Positions 42,457 to 50,651 of a stretch of 64,000 nt of DNA are shown here, piece after piece (the first letter of the stretch is position 1; the number at the start of each line of letters is the position of its first letter). The position numbers and the translations under genes were made by a program. The notes beneath the pieces are model-generated. The model did not search any database, had not been told where the DNA came from, and worked only from the letters and a program-made list of their open reading frames with translations. Source of the DNA: Streptomyces mangrovi (GTDB lineage: Bacteria; Actinomycetota; Actinomycetes; Streptomycetales; Streptomycetaceae); NCBI RefSeq assembly GCF_900114215.1, contig NZ_FOSG01000011.1:62001-126000 (forward strand), written 5' to 3'.

Positions 42457-42772
42457 CGCGGCTCCTTCCCGGCGCGGGGCCGAGACGCCCGGCGCACATA
42501 CGGACAGAAGTTTTCACACCCGAACATTGAAGACAATGCTCTCAGTACGGGCGCTCTGGACGGGTGAAGCGGAGGCATCGCGCGGCGCGGATGGGCGACG
42601 GGAAGTGCGCGGTGCCGACGCACGTGTGAAAGCCCCCTCCAAGCCGCACCGGGCCGTTCGGGGCGACCCGTCGCTTCGCGGGTGCCCGTGTCCGGCAGGG
42701 GCAAACGAAATTGTGCGCAACTTGTACAGCCGGTGGCTTGCCTCCGGTCCGACCTGGGCGGACGATGGCCCC
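42457..42772. promoter_or_regulatory. crtE-litR divergent promoter region
   Basis: 316 bp. CATTGAAGACAATG (42525-42538) is an inverted repeat CATTG-N4-CAATG; AATTGTGCGCAAC around 42711-42720 has the related ATTG-N4-CAA. On the crtE side the repeat overlaps a possible -35 TTGTCT (42536-42531, minus strand) with an AT-rich -10 at about 42514. Binding by LitR is inferred, not shown. Confidence 0.5.
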
Positions 42773-43732
42773 ATGCCCTCCGCTCACCCCTCCCGCGCCG
42801 CCGCGCGCCCGGCCTTCGGACAGGAGGCGGGCCAGATCCTGCTGCCGGTGGGTGTGGTGGCCGAACGCCTGGAGATGAGCACCGCCACCCTCCGGGCCTG
42901 GGAGCGCCGCTACGGCCTCGCCCCCTCCGGACGGACCCCCGGCGGACACCGCCGCTACTCGGCGCGGGACCTGGAGCGGCTGGAGCGCATGCGTACGCTC
43001 GTCCGCCGGGGCGTGCCCGCCGCCGACGCGGCCCGCGCGGTGACCGCGGCCGGCCCGCCGGACGCGGGCGCGGGAGCGGGCGCGGCGGAGCTGACCGAGG
43101 CCATGCACGCGCTGGACACCGCGGCAGTCCAGGCGGTGGTGTCGGCATCGCTGGCCCGGCTCGGGGCCGCCGACGCCTGGACGACCGTGCTCGCGCCCGC
43201 CCTCACCGCCATCGGCGAACACTGGGAGGAGACCGGCCGCGGTGTCGAGGTGGAGCACGTCACCAGCGGCATCGTCGAAAGCGCCCTGCGCCGCCACGCC
43301 CAGGACCGTGCCACCGCGCTCCCGTCCGGCCCCGGCCCCGGCGCTCCCGGCCCCGTGCTCCTGGCCGCCGCACCGGCCGAGCACCACACGCTGCCGCTGA
43401 CGGCCCTGGCCGCCGCCCTGGCGGAGGAGGGCCGCGCCGCCATCCTGGCCGGCGACCTGCCCGTCCCCGCCCTGACCGACGCCCTCGCCCTCGCCCGCCC
43501 CGGCGCCGTGGTGCTGTGGGCCCGCTCCCCCGCGACGGCCGATCTCTCCTGGCTGCGGACCGCGCTGGAGACGGCCCCCGCCCCCGCCCCCGCCCCCGTC
43601 CACCCGGCCGGACCGGGCTGGCCCCCGGACGTTCCCGGTGCCGCGGCCCCGCTGCACGACCTGCCAGGCGCCCTGGCCGCACTCCTGGACGCGCCCGGCG
43701 GCCGACGACCCGTCCGACCCCGCGCCCGGTAA
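42773..43732 (+). CDS. litR: LitR-type MerR/B12 photoreceptor regulator
   Basis: 319 aa. The N-terminal MerR HTH (LLPVGVVAERLEMSTATLRAWERRYGL) is followed by a CarH-type sensor: W151-x9-E161-H162 shielding motif and a B12 domain with E203-H-H205 as the lower ligand pattern. LitR/CarH repress crt genes in the dark as adenosylcobalamin-bound oligomers and release DNA in light. It is divergent from crtE. Unlike the S. coelicolor locus as remembered, no litS sigma gene is adjacent. Confidence 0.92.
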   Translation: MPSAHPSRAAARPAFGQEAGQILLPVGVVAERLEMSTATLRAWERRYGLAPSGRTPGGHRRYSARDLERLERMRTLVRRGVPAADAARAVTAAGPPDAGAGAGAAELTEAMHALDTAAVQAVVSASLARLGAADAWTTVLAPALTAIGEHWEETGRGVEVEHVTSGIVESALRRHAQDRATALPSGPGPGAPGPVLLAAAPAEHHTLPLTALAAALAEEGRAAILAGDLPVPALTDALALARPGAVVLWARSPATADLSWLRTALETAPAPAPAPVHPAGPGWPPDVPGAAAPLHDLPGALAALLDAPGGRRPVRPRAR

Positions 43733-43910
43733 CGCCGCGCCCGCCGTGCCGGCAACCGTGCCGGCCGAGGCCGTACGGCACCACGGAGGGGGGCCGTTCG
43801 GTCCCGCGGACTGTTCCTGTCGGACCTGTCGCCGCCCCTCGCGAGGCGGGAGAGTGAAGGAGAAGGACAGGAATCCGGTACGCCGGAGCCGGACACAAGG
43901 AGCCAAGGCC

Positions 43911-44921
43911 ATGAGAGCAGCAGTCGTCCGAACCCTCGGCGAACCCCTGGTCATCGAGGACCGGCCCGATCCGCGGCCCGGCCCCGCGCAGGTCAGCATC
44001 CGCGTCGAGGCGTCGGGTCTGTGCCACACCGACATCCACGCCGCCCGCGGCGACTGGCCGGTCAAGCCGAACCCGCCCTTCATCCCCGGCCACGAGGGCG
44101 TCGGCATCATCGAACGGCTCGGTGACGACGTCACCCATCTGTCGGTCGGCCAGCGGGTGGCGGTGCCCTGGCTCGGCTGGGCCTGCGGGCGCTGCGAGCA
44201 CTGCCTGTCCGGCTGGGAGACGCTGTGCGAGCGGCAGAAGAACACCGGCTACGGCGTCGACGGCGGCCACGCCGAGATGATGCTGGCCCACGCCGACTTC
44301 GCCCAGCCGGTGCCCGACGGCATCGACCCGCGCGAGGCGGCCCCGCTGACCTGCGCGGGCGTGACGACCTACAAGGCGGTCAAGGTGGCCGGGGTGGGGC
44401 CGACCGATCTGGTGGCCGTCTCCGGCATCGGCGGACTGGGACACCTCGCCGTCCAGTACGCGAAGATCGCCGGAGCCACGGTGGCGGCCGTCGACGTCAC
44501 CGACGACAAGCTCTCCCTGGCCGCGGAGCTGGGCGCCGACATCCTGATCGACGCGCGCAAGGAGGACCCGGCCGAGGTGCTCCGCAAGCACGGCGGAGCC
44601 CACGCCGCCATCGCGCTCGCCGTCGACGACCGGGCGACGGAGGCGCTCCAGCGCGGCCTGCGGCGCGGCGGGAAACTGGTGCTCGTCTCGCTCCCGGCGG
44701 GCGGCGCCCTGCGCGTCCCGGTCTTCGACACCGTGCTGAACGGCACCTCCGTCATCGGCTCGATCGTCGGCACCCGGCAGGACCTCGCGGAGGTCTTCGC
44801 CCTCCACGCGGCAGGACGCACGAAGGTGATCTACGAGACCCGCCCGCTGGAGGCCGTCAACGACTGCATCGAGGAGATCCTCGGCGGCCACGTCAGGGCC
44901 CGCGTCGTCTTCGAGATGTGA
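43911..44921 (+). CDS. adhP: Zinc-dependent alcohol dehydrogenase (AdhP type)
   Basis: 336 aa, normal length. Catalytic zinc ligands lie in SGLCHTD, GHEGVG and the later ADH positions; the structural zinc Cys set is seen in WACGRCEHCLSGWETLCE. The NAD motif is SGIGGLGHLAVQYAK. It oxidises primary alcohols or reduces aldehydes. The ATG at 43911 follows AAGGAG. A strong hairpin lies after the stop. Confidence 0.93.
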   Translation: MRAAVVRTLGEPLVIEDRPDPRPGPAQVSIRVEASGLCHTDIHAARGDWPVKPNPPFIPGHEGVGIIERLGDDVTHLSVGQRVAVPWLGWACGRCEHCLSGWETLCERQKNTGYGVDGGHAEMMLAHADFAQPVPDGIDPREAAPLTCAGVTTYKAVKVAGVGPTDLVAVSGIGGLGHLAVQYAKIAGATVAAVDVTDDKLSLAAELGADILIDARKEDPAEVLRKHGGAHAAIALAVDDRATEALQRGLRRGGKLVLVSLPAGGALRVPVFDTVLNGTSVIGSIVGTRQDLAEVFALHAAGRTKVIYETRPLEAVNDCIEEILGGHVRARVVFEM

Positions 44922-44954
44922 CGCGCCGCCGGCCCCGGCCGGCCCGCCGATTCG

Positions 44955-44996
44955 CCCTCCGCCCCTGCCGCGGCCCCCGCCGGCAGGGGCGGAGGG
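44955..44996. terminator. Hairpin after adhP
   Basis: CCCTCCGCCCCTGCCG (44955-44970) and CGGCAGGGGCGGAGGG (44981-44996) form a perfect 16-bp stem with a 10-nt loop. Confidence 0.8.
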
Positions 44997-45042
44997 CTGC
45001 CGGGGTGACGGGCGGACCCACCCGCTCGTTACGGTGGGCGGC

Positions 45043-45771
45043 ATGTTCACCGCTCAGGGCCCGACCCTCCCCGAACTCGCCGTGCAGGCGCTGTCGTCCG
45101 TCGAGCGCGGCTACGACCTGCTCGCGCCGAAGTTCGACCTGACGCCGTTCAGGACATCGGACCGCCTGCTGGAGGCCACCGCACGCGCGCTCGAACCGCT
45201 GGGGCCGTTCGCAACGGGCCTGGACGTGTGCTGCGGGACCGGCGCGGGGACGGGCGTCCTGCTGCGGCTGTGCGAACGGCGGGCCGTGGGCGTCGACTTC
45301 AGCGCCGGCATGCTCGGCGAGGCCCGCTTCGCCCACCCGGAGGACCCCGGTGGGCCGGCGGTCGGCTGGGTGCGCGCCGACGTACGGAGACTGCCCTTCG
45401 CCGGGGCCTTCGACCTGGCCGTCAGCTTCGGTGCGTTCGGGCACTTCCTGCCCGAGGAGCGGCCCGGGCTGTTCGCGGGAGTGCACGCGGCGCTCCGGCC
45501 CGGGGGCCTGTTCGCCTTCCCCGTCGGCGCGCCGCCCCGGGTCGGGTCGCGCGCGTACTGGACGCTGTGGGGCTTCGACGCGGCGATGCGGGTGCGCAAC
45601 GCGCTGTGGCGCCCCCCGTTCGTCATGTACTACCGGACGTTCCCCCTCCCCGGCGTGCGCCGGGAACTGACCGACGCGGGATTCGAGGTGGGCACGCTGC
45701 CGCTGGAGGAGCTCGGCAGACGGGAGGACGGCAGCCCCCGCTGCAGGCTGGTCGTGGCCCGGCGCGCCTGA
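45043..45771 (+). CDS. Class I SAM-dependent methyltransferase
   Basis: 242 aa. SAM motif I is GLDVCCGTGAGTGVLL, followed by GVDFSAGMLGEAR, FDLAVSFGAFGHF and LRPGGLFAFPV. The Cys-Cys in motif I is unusual. It fits Methyltransf_11/25-type small-molecule methyltransferases; the substrate is unknown. An in-frame GTG at 45034 is an alternative start. Not in an obvious operon. Confidence 0.85.
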   Translation: MFTAQGPTLPELAVQALSSVERGYDLLAPKFDLTPFRTSDRLLEATARALEPLGPFATGLDVCCGTGAGTGVLLRLCERRAVGVDFSAGMLGEARFAHPEDPGGPAVGWVRADVRRLPFAGAFDLAVSFGAFGHFLPEERPGLFAGVHAALRPGGLFAFPVGAPPRVGSRAYWTLWGFDAAMRVRNALWRPPFVMYYRTFPLPGVRRELTDAGFEVGTLPLEELGRREDGSPRCRLVVARRA

Positions 45772-45838
45772 GGGACGGCCGGGTGCGGGGCGGGGAGGCG
45801 GTCTTGTGCGGGTCGCGCGACGGTCCGATACTCGTTTT

Positions 45839-45864
45839 GTTGATGTCAGGTGCACGTCATCAAC
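45839..45864. promoter_or_regulatory. Inverted repeat upstream of the secreted protease gene
   Basis: GTTGATG (45839-45845) and CATCAAC (45858-45864) are 7-bp arms with a 12-bp spacer, in a locally AT-richer stretch about 90 bp before the protease start. It could be an operator or a leader hairpin. Confidence 0.4.
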
Positions 45865-45952
45865 GGCCCTCGGTGGACACGTCTCCGCGCGCCGCGCGAC
45901 ACCCCCCACGTGCCGTCGCCCACCGGCTTCCCCACCACGAGGAGGAGACCAC

Positions 45953-46831
45953 GTGAGGACCAGACGCACCACCGCAAGGAGCACAGCCCGCCGTGCCCGG
46001 CTGCTCGCCGCCGTGCTCGGCCTGGGCGTCGCCGCCGTGACCACCGCGCCGAGCGCCACCGCGGCCGCCCCGCGCGCCTACGGCGCGGCCGAGCTCTCCC
46101 GGGCGAGCGACGCCGTACTCCACACGGACGTCGACGGCATCGCCTGGCACGTCGACGACCGGACCGGACGCGTCGTGGTGACGGCCGACAGCACCGTCTC
46201 GCCCACCGACGTCCGAGCCCTGCGGAAGGCCGCGGGCGCGAACGCCGGCGCGATCAGGATCGAGCGGACACCGGGCGTCATCGCCCCGCTGGGCTCCGCC
46301 GGCGACGCCATCTACGGCAACGGCTACCGCTGCTCGCTCGGTTTCAACGTCCTCAGCGGCGGCACGTACCACTTCCTCACCGCCGGGCACTGCGGCGACG
46401 TGGTCGACACCTGGTACGCCGATTCGGGTCAGCGCACGCTCATCGGCCCGACCGTGAAGTCGAGCTTCCCCGGCAACGACTACGCCCTCGTCCGCTATGA
46501 CAACACCTCCCTGGGGCATCCGGGCGGCTTCACCCCGGCCGACGCCTACGTGGGCCAGTCGGTCAAGCGCACCGGATCCACCACCGGCACCCACAGCGGC
46601 ACCGTCACCGCCCTGAACGTCACGGTCCGCTACAGCGGAAGCGGCACCGTCCGCGGCATGATCCAGACGAACGTCTGCGCGGAGCCCGGCGACTCCGGCG
46701 GCCCGCTCTACGACGGCTCCAGAGCCCTCGGTATCACCTCCGGCGGCAGCGGCGACTGCCGCAGGGGCGGCACCACCTTCTACCAGCCCGTCCCCGAGGC
46801 GCTCAGCGCCTACAAGGCGACCATGTACTGA
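45953..46831 (+). CDS. Secreted trypsin-like serine protease (streptogrisin family, S1)
   Basis: 292 aa prepro-enzyme from the GTG at 45953, with GGAGGAGA ahead of it. An Arg-rich signal peptide (about 1-39) precedes a short propeptide (about 40-107) and the protease domain starting near VIAPLGSAGDAIYG. Catalytic triad: H146 in TAGHCG, D176 in GNDYALV, S248 in GDSGGPL. Disulfide-type Cys sit near H146 and S248. The short propeptide resembles streptogrisin A/B. It is exported and self-processing; specificity is unknown. Confidence 0.92.
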   Translation: MRTRRTTARSTARRARLLAAVLGLGVAAVTTAPSATAAAPRAYGAAELSRASDAVLHTDVDGIAWHVDDRTGRVVVTADSTVSPTDVRALRKAAGANAGAIRIERTPGVIAPLGSAGDAIYGNGYRCSLGFNVLSGGTYHFLTAGHCGDVVDTWYADSGQRTLIGPTVKSSFPGNDYALVRYDNTSLGHPGGFTPADAYVGQSVKRTGSTTGTHSGTVTALNVTVRYSGSGTVRGMIQTNVCAEPGDSGGPLYDGSRALGITSGGSGDCRRGGTTFYQPVPEALSAYKATMY

Positions 46832-46838
46832 CCCGGCC

Positions 46839-46862
46839 GGGCGGGGGCGCTGGCCCCCGCCC
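46839..46862. terminator. Hairpin after the secreted protease gene
   Basis: GGGCGGGGGC (46839-46848) and GCCCCCGCCC (46853-46862) form a 10-bp stem with a GCTG loop, seven bases after the stop. Confidence 0.75.
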
Positions 46863-46952
46863 TCCCCGGAACGGGCGCGCGGCGCGGACGAGCCCGGCCA
46901 GGAGGGCCCAGTAGCATCCGGGCCGCGAGATCACACACCGCAGGAGGCCGTC

Positions 46953-47450
46953 ATGGTGGACGGTGCCGGGCTGCGCCATCTGCGCCATCTGCGCCATCTG
47001 CGCCGCTGCGTGGAGCCGGCGACCGAGGCGCTGGAGGCGGGCGACGAACCGTTCGGCTCCGTACTCGTCGGCGGGGACGGGACGGTCCTGGCCGAGGACC
47101 GCAACCGGGTCGCCCTCGGCGACCGCACCCGCCACCCGGGGTTCGGGCCGGCGCGCTGGGCCGCCGCCCACATGACACCGCGGGAACGGGAGGCGGCGAC
47201 CGTCCACACGTCCGGGGAGCACTGCCCGATGTGCGCCGCCACCCACGCCCGGGTCGGACTGGGCCGCATCGTCTACGCGAGTTCCTCCGCGCAACTGGCC
47301 TCCTGGCCGGCCGAACTGGGCGTGCCCGCACCACTGGTGCGGACGCCGCCGGTGAAGGAGATCGCACCCGGTGTCGCGGTGGAGGGGCCGGTCCCCGGCC
47401 TCGCGCGGGAAGTGCGCGAGCTGCACCGCCGCCTCCACGGCGCGGCCTGA
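46953..47450 (+). CDS. Nucleoside deaminase-like protein with altered catalytic motif
   Basis: 165 aa with a cytidine deaminase-like fold. The zinc Cys pair is intact in SGEHCPMC, and FGSVLV, LAEDRNRV, IVYASSSAQL match the family. The H-x-E motif expected about 30 residues earlier reads RHPGFG, so the catalytic Glu is Gly (GGG where GAG would be needed). It may be inactive, have changed function, or carry a sequence error. The N-terminus has an (HLR)3 repeat from a 9-bp tandem DNA repeat. CAGGAGG precedes the ATG. Confidence 0.78.
   Translation: MVDGAGLRHLRHLRHLRRCVEPATEALEAGDEPFGSVLVGGDGTVLAEDRNRVALGDRTRHPGFGPARWAAAHMTPREREAATVHTSGEHCPMCAATHARVGLGRIVYASSSAQLASWPAELGVPAPLVRTPPVKEIAPGVAVEGPVPGLAREVRELHRRLHGAA
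46971..47003 (+). repeat. 9-bp tandem repeat in the deaminase-like gene
   Basis: Three perfect copies of CTGCGCCAT plus a partial one encode repeated LRH near the N-terminus. Confidence 0.85.
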
Positions 47451-47577
47451 TCCCGGAAGCGAGGACGGAGCGCCCGCCGGGCCACTCGCCGGCTGGACAA
47501 CTCGGCTTCCGGACAGGGCGGTTCAAGGGGGAGGGGCCTCTCACCGGCGCGGCGGCCTGCCGCTACGCTTCGGGCTC

Positions 47578-47994
47578 ATGCAGCAGCCATCCGAGACCCC
47601 GGTGTCCCCTGCCCGCCGCCGCACGGGCCCGCTTCTCGCCGCACTGGCGGCCGGACTGGTGATCGGCGGCGCGGGCGTCGGGGCCGCCTGGGCCCTCACC
47701 GGTGAAAGCGGCGCCGCCGCAGGCCCGGAGGCCGACGCACGTGCGGCGTGCGGCGCCCTGGAGCGCTTCGACGAGTCGCGGTACACGGACGAGGGGCCGG
47801 CCGGTGAGGCGGCGCTCAACCGCTGGGGAGCGGCGCAGGCCCTCTCCGCCTCGGCGGCCGCGGGCGACGAGCGGTACGAGCCGCTCGCGGAGGCGCTCCG
47901 GAAGTCGCACCACCGGGTTCTCTCGACCTTCGGGTTCGACGCGCAGGCGAAGAAGGACCTGGAGCGGGCGCGCGGGATCTGCGCCGATCTGTGA
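47578..47994 (+). CDS. Small membrane-anchored hypothetical protein
   Basis: 138 aa. A short N-terminus precedes one TM helix (about 14-36: TGPLLAALAAGLVIGGAGVGAAWAL), then a mostly helical, charged extracytoplasmic domain with Cys near its start (AACGALERFDESRY) and end (RARGICADL), which could form a disulfide. No family is recognised. The stop codon lies in a 17-bp tandem duplication. The convergent neighbour is cbiZ. Confidence 0.65.
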   Translation: MQQPSETPVSPARRRTGPLLAALAAGLVIGGAGVGAAWALTGESGAAAGPEADARAACGALERFDESRYTDEGPAGEAALNRWGAAQALSASAAAGDERYEPLAEALRKSHHRVLSTFGFDAQAKKDLERARGICADL

Positions 47995-48022
47995 GCCGGG
48001 TGGACCTGTGAGCCGGGTGGAC
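47989..48022. repeat. 17-bp tandem duplication across a stop codon
   Basis: CTGTGAGCCGGGTGGAC occurs at 47989-48005 and 48006-48022 with no gap. The first copy supplies the stop of the small membrane protein. Confidence 0.9.
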
Positions 48023-48024
48023 CG

Positions 48025-48714
48025 TCAGCCGTCGGCCGCCGCCGTACGGGTGCAGGCCAGATAGGCCGCCCGGTGCACGGCGCGGGCCAGACGGGCGCCC
48101 CACGGGGAGCGGGGGCCGGCGAAGGGCTCGACGGCGGTCGGACGACCCGGCAAAGGCGGCGCGGCGGCGACGCACACCGCGTCGGTCGGTGTGCCCGAGG
48201 CGTCCACACCGGCGTCCCGCAGCGCCTGGACCTTGGCCTCGGTGGCCGTGGCCACGGCGTTGACCAGGGCGGCGTCCGACAGCGCGACCGGCACCGAGAC
48301 CAGGATGTTGATGGTCCCGGCGGGCAGCGGTCCGCCACTGCCGGCGCCCGGCGCCGCGGCCCAGCCGTGTACGCCGATCCCGGCCGTGACCAGGGCCTCG
48401 ACCCCCTCGTCCACCGCGACGCAGTGGTCCAGCACCCGGGCCGCGGTCATCAGACCCACACCGGGCCCCTCCGCGCCCGCACGCCCGGCCAGTTCGGCCA
48501 GGTGCCGTTCGGCGTCCAGTCGCGCGTAACCGGGAGGCACCTGGGCGTTGAGGACCCAGCCGCGCTCACCGAGCCCGCCGCCCAGCAGCGCGCTGCTGAT
48601 CATCCGCCGCCCGGACTCGGGCCGCCAGAACAGCATCGGCCAGGAAGCGTCCTGCTCCCGGTGGTGCAGGACGCGTACGTCGGCCAGGGAGCCGTGAGGG
48701 GATCGCAGGAGCAC
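48025..48714 (-). CDS. cbiZ: Adenosylcobinamide amidohydrolase (CbiZ)
   Basis: 229 aa. Family signatures: ISSALLGGGLGERGWVLNAQVPPGY, GVGLMTAARV, GIGVHGWAAAPG, PAGTINILVSVPVALSDAALVNAVATATEAKVQAL and a C-terminal FAGPRSPWGARLARAVHRAAY. CbiZ removes the aminopropanol tail of cobinamides and pseudocobalamins so that they can be rebuilt as cobalamin. The start is a GTG at 48714. Cobalamin salvage is relevant here because two B12 photoreceptor-type proteins lie in the same window. Confidence 0.88.
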   Translation of the reverse strand: MLLRSPHGSLADVRVLHHREQDASWPMLFWRPESGRRMISSALLGGGLGERGWVLNAQVPPGYARLDAERHLAELAGRAGAEGPGVGLMTAARVLDHCVAVDEGVEALVTAGIGVHGWAAAPGAGSGGPLPAGTINILVSVPVALSDAALVNAVATATEAKVQALRDAGVDASGTPTDAVCVAAAPPLPGRPTAVEPFAGPRSPWGARLARAVHRAAYLACTRTAAADG

Positions 48715-48780
48715 GCTGCACCCTAGCGCGGGGCCCGCGGACGGGATCGCGGGGGCGCCGGGTGACGGGTGCCCGGCGGC

Positions 48781-49134
48781 TCAGTGGAACTCGTGGACCA
48801 CCCGGATCCGCCCGACGACGTGTGCATTGAAGTCGTCGAGCTCCTCCGCCGGGACCCACAGTTCGAGGATGGTCTCCCCGCCGACCCGCCGCACCGGATA
48901 ACGGGACAGGAAGCCGGTCTCGACCTCGAATCGCGTGACGAAGCCCGCCCCGTCGTGCTTCACGTTCCAGTCCCTGGCGATCCTGATCGCGTAGTCCTCG
49001 TTCAGCACCGGGTAGAAGATCGGCTGTTCGGGCAGCCGGGGCGGCCAGGCGCGCCACCGGGAATCCCGCACCAGTGCCAGTTCCTTCGGCCCGGTGGGCC
49101 GCCACAGGGGGGTCGTCGGAGGCCGGCCTGTCAT
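48781..49134 (-). CDS. Conserved hypothetical protein (often labelled ADP-ribosylation/crystallin J1-like)
   Basis: 117 aa from the ATG at 49134, which has AAGGAG; the frame extends upstream but without signals. Sequence hallmarks: LWRPTGPKELALV, WRAWPPRLPEQPIFYPVLNEDYA, RIARDWNVK and ILELWVPAEELDDFN. I recall this family as annotated ADP-ribosylation/crystallin J1 in databases, but no ADP-ribosylglycohydrolase motif is visible, so the name should not be trusted. Function unknown; proteins of this kind are often near Streptomyces regulatory genes. Confidence 0.75.
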   Translation of the reverse strand: MTGRPPTTPLWRPTGPKELALVRDSRWRAWPPRLPEQPIFYPVLNEDYAIRIARDWNVKHDGAGFVTRFEVETGFLSRYPVRRVGGETILELWVPAEELDDFNAHVVGRIRVVHEFH

Positions 49135-49386
49135 CGGGCGCTCCTTCGGTGCGTGCGGGAGGTGGAGGGAACGGCAGGCAGGTGTGCCGCCGCGCCGGGC
49201 GGGAAGAGACGCTACCGGTGCCCCGGACCGCGGGCCATCGGTTATCCGTTCCGGGCGGCCCGTGGAGCCCGTTCCGGCGCGGCACGCGCCGGGCCCGGGC
49301 CGGTTCGCCGGGCCGGGGCGGCCTTGCCGCATAAACTGATCACCGCAGAATTTCTTGCCACTCACAACCCGTCAGGAGCGACAGTC

Positions 49387-49815
49387 ATGGCCACCACCCG
49401 CACCGCCAAGACCCACTGGGAAGGCAACCTCCTCGAAGGCAGGGGCAACGTCGCCCTGGAGTCCTCCGGGATCGGCACCTATGAGGTGAGCTGGCCCGCC
49501 CGCGCCGAGGAGCCCGGTGGCAAGACCAGCCCCGAGGAACTGATCGCGGCGGCCCACTCCTCCTGCTACTCGATGGCCTTCTCCGGCGGCCTGGCCCGCA
49601 AGGGCCACACGGTGGAGAAGCTCGACACCCAGGCGGACGTCACCTTCCAGCCGGGCGAGGGCATCACCGCCATCAAGCTGACCGTCCGCGCCACCGTTCC
49701 CGGGCTGTCCGAGGAGGACTTCCAGGCGGCCGCGGAGGAGGCCAAGGCCAACTGCCCGGTCAGCCAGGCACTGGCCGGCGTCAAGAACATCACCCTGGAC
49801 GCCCGGCTCGTCTGA
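49387..49815 (+). CDS. osmC: OsmC/Ohr family peroxiredoxin
   Basis: 142 aa. Redox Cys are at C60 (AHSSCYSMAFS) and C123 (ANCPVSQAL), the standard pair for reducing organic hydroperoxides. SPEELIAAAHSSCYSMAF and the short length fit OsmC better than Ohr. CAGGAG precedes the ATG. Monocistronic, ended by a long hairpin. A stress promoter is likely but no clear -10 was identified. Confidence 0.92.
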   Translation: MATTRTAKTHWEGNLLEGRGNVALESSGIGTYEVSWPARAEEPGGKTSPEELIAAAHSSCYSMAFSGGLARKGHTVEKLDTQADVTFQPGEGITAIKLTVRATVPGLSEEDFQAAAEEAKANCPVSQALAGVKNITLDARLV

Positions 49816-49850
49816 CGCGCCGGAGCCGGGGCACGGCCCCGCGCACCACC

Positions 49851-49888
49851 GGGCCGGACGGGAACGCGCACGCGTTCCCGTCCGGCCC
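49851..49888. terminator. Long hairpin between convergent osmC and methyltransferase genes
   Basis: Arms of 18 bp at 49851-49868 and 49871-49888 (GGGCCGGACGGGAACGCG and its complement) are perfectly paired with a 2-nt centre. It can serve both convergent genes. Confidence 0.85.
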
Positions 49889-49929
49889 GGCCCTGTCTTC
49901 CGGGGCCGGCCCGACCGGCCCCGGAGGTA

Positions 49930-50601
49930 TCAGCCGGGCAGCCGCCGCAGTTTGAGCACGGCGTCCTCGAGGACGGCCCGCTGCCCGTCGGGCCCGGTCG
50001 CATCGCGCCGGTACTCCCCGCTCACCAGCGGCTCCCACTCCTGCTCCGGGAGGCCGAGCGAGCCGAGGACCTCCGCCGACGTGGGCAGGGGCGGGTGGTC
50101 GTCGTGGCCGTGATCGTCGGCCCACGGGGGAGGGCCGGCGTGTCCGACGACCAGCAGCACGCCCCCCGGCGACACGGCCGCCGCGGCGTCGCGCAGAATC
50201 CGCTCGCGGGGCAGCTCGACGGGGGAGGGGGCGTGCAGAAAGTGGGCGGAGACCAGGTCGAAGGAGCCGCCGGGGAAGGACTCGGCCAGATCGTGCCGCA
50301 GCCATTCGATCCGGTCGGCGACGCCCGCCCGCCGGGCCTGCTCGGCTCCGCGTTCCAGGGCGATCCGCGAGACGTCCACCGCGGTGACGCGCCAGCCCCG
50401 CCGGGCGAGCCAGATCGCGTCGGCCCCCTCACCGCATCCCAGGTCCAGGGCGCTGCCCGGGGCCAGATCCGCCGTCTCGCGGACCAGGGCGGCGTTGGGC
50501 TCGCCGCTCCAGATCCGCTCGCCCGCACCGTAGAGGTCGTCCCAGAACTCCCCGGCCCCCTGGGCGGGCGTGGCCGGGGAATGCTCGTCGTGTCCGGTCA
50601 T
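49930..50601 (-). CDS. Class I SAM-dependent methyltransferase (divergent from XRE-cupin gene)
   Basis: 223 aa from the ATG at 50601 with GAGGAG just upstream; the frame extends to 50679 across the operator. SAM motif I is ALDLGCGEGADAIWLARRGW, followed by VTAVDVSRIALERG and FDLVSAHFLHAP. The N-terminal FWDDLYGAGERIWSGEPN matches methyltransferases of the thiopurine/tellurite (TehB-like) type. It is divergent from an XRE-cupin regulator, and a near-perfect palindrome lies between them, so it is probably controlled by that regulator. Confidence 0.87.
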   Translation of the reverse strand: MTGHDEHSPATPAQGAGEFWDDLYGAGERIWSGEPNAALVRETADLAPGSALDLGCGEGADAIWLARRGWRVTAVDVSRIALERGAEQARRAGVADRIEWLRHDLAESFPGGSFDLVSAHFLHAPSPVELPRERILRDAAAAVSPGGVLLVVGHAGPPPWADDHGHDDHPPLPTSAEVLGSLGLPEQEWEPLVSGEYRRDATGPDGQRAVLEDAVLKLRRLPG

Positions 50602-50651
50602 GTCTCCTCTTCCTTCCGTCATGCGGCAAGCCTCCGCCCGGGCCCGTCCAC

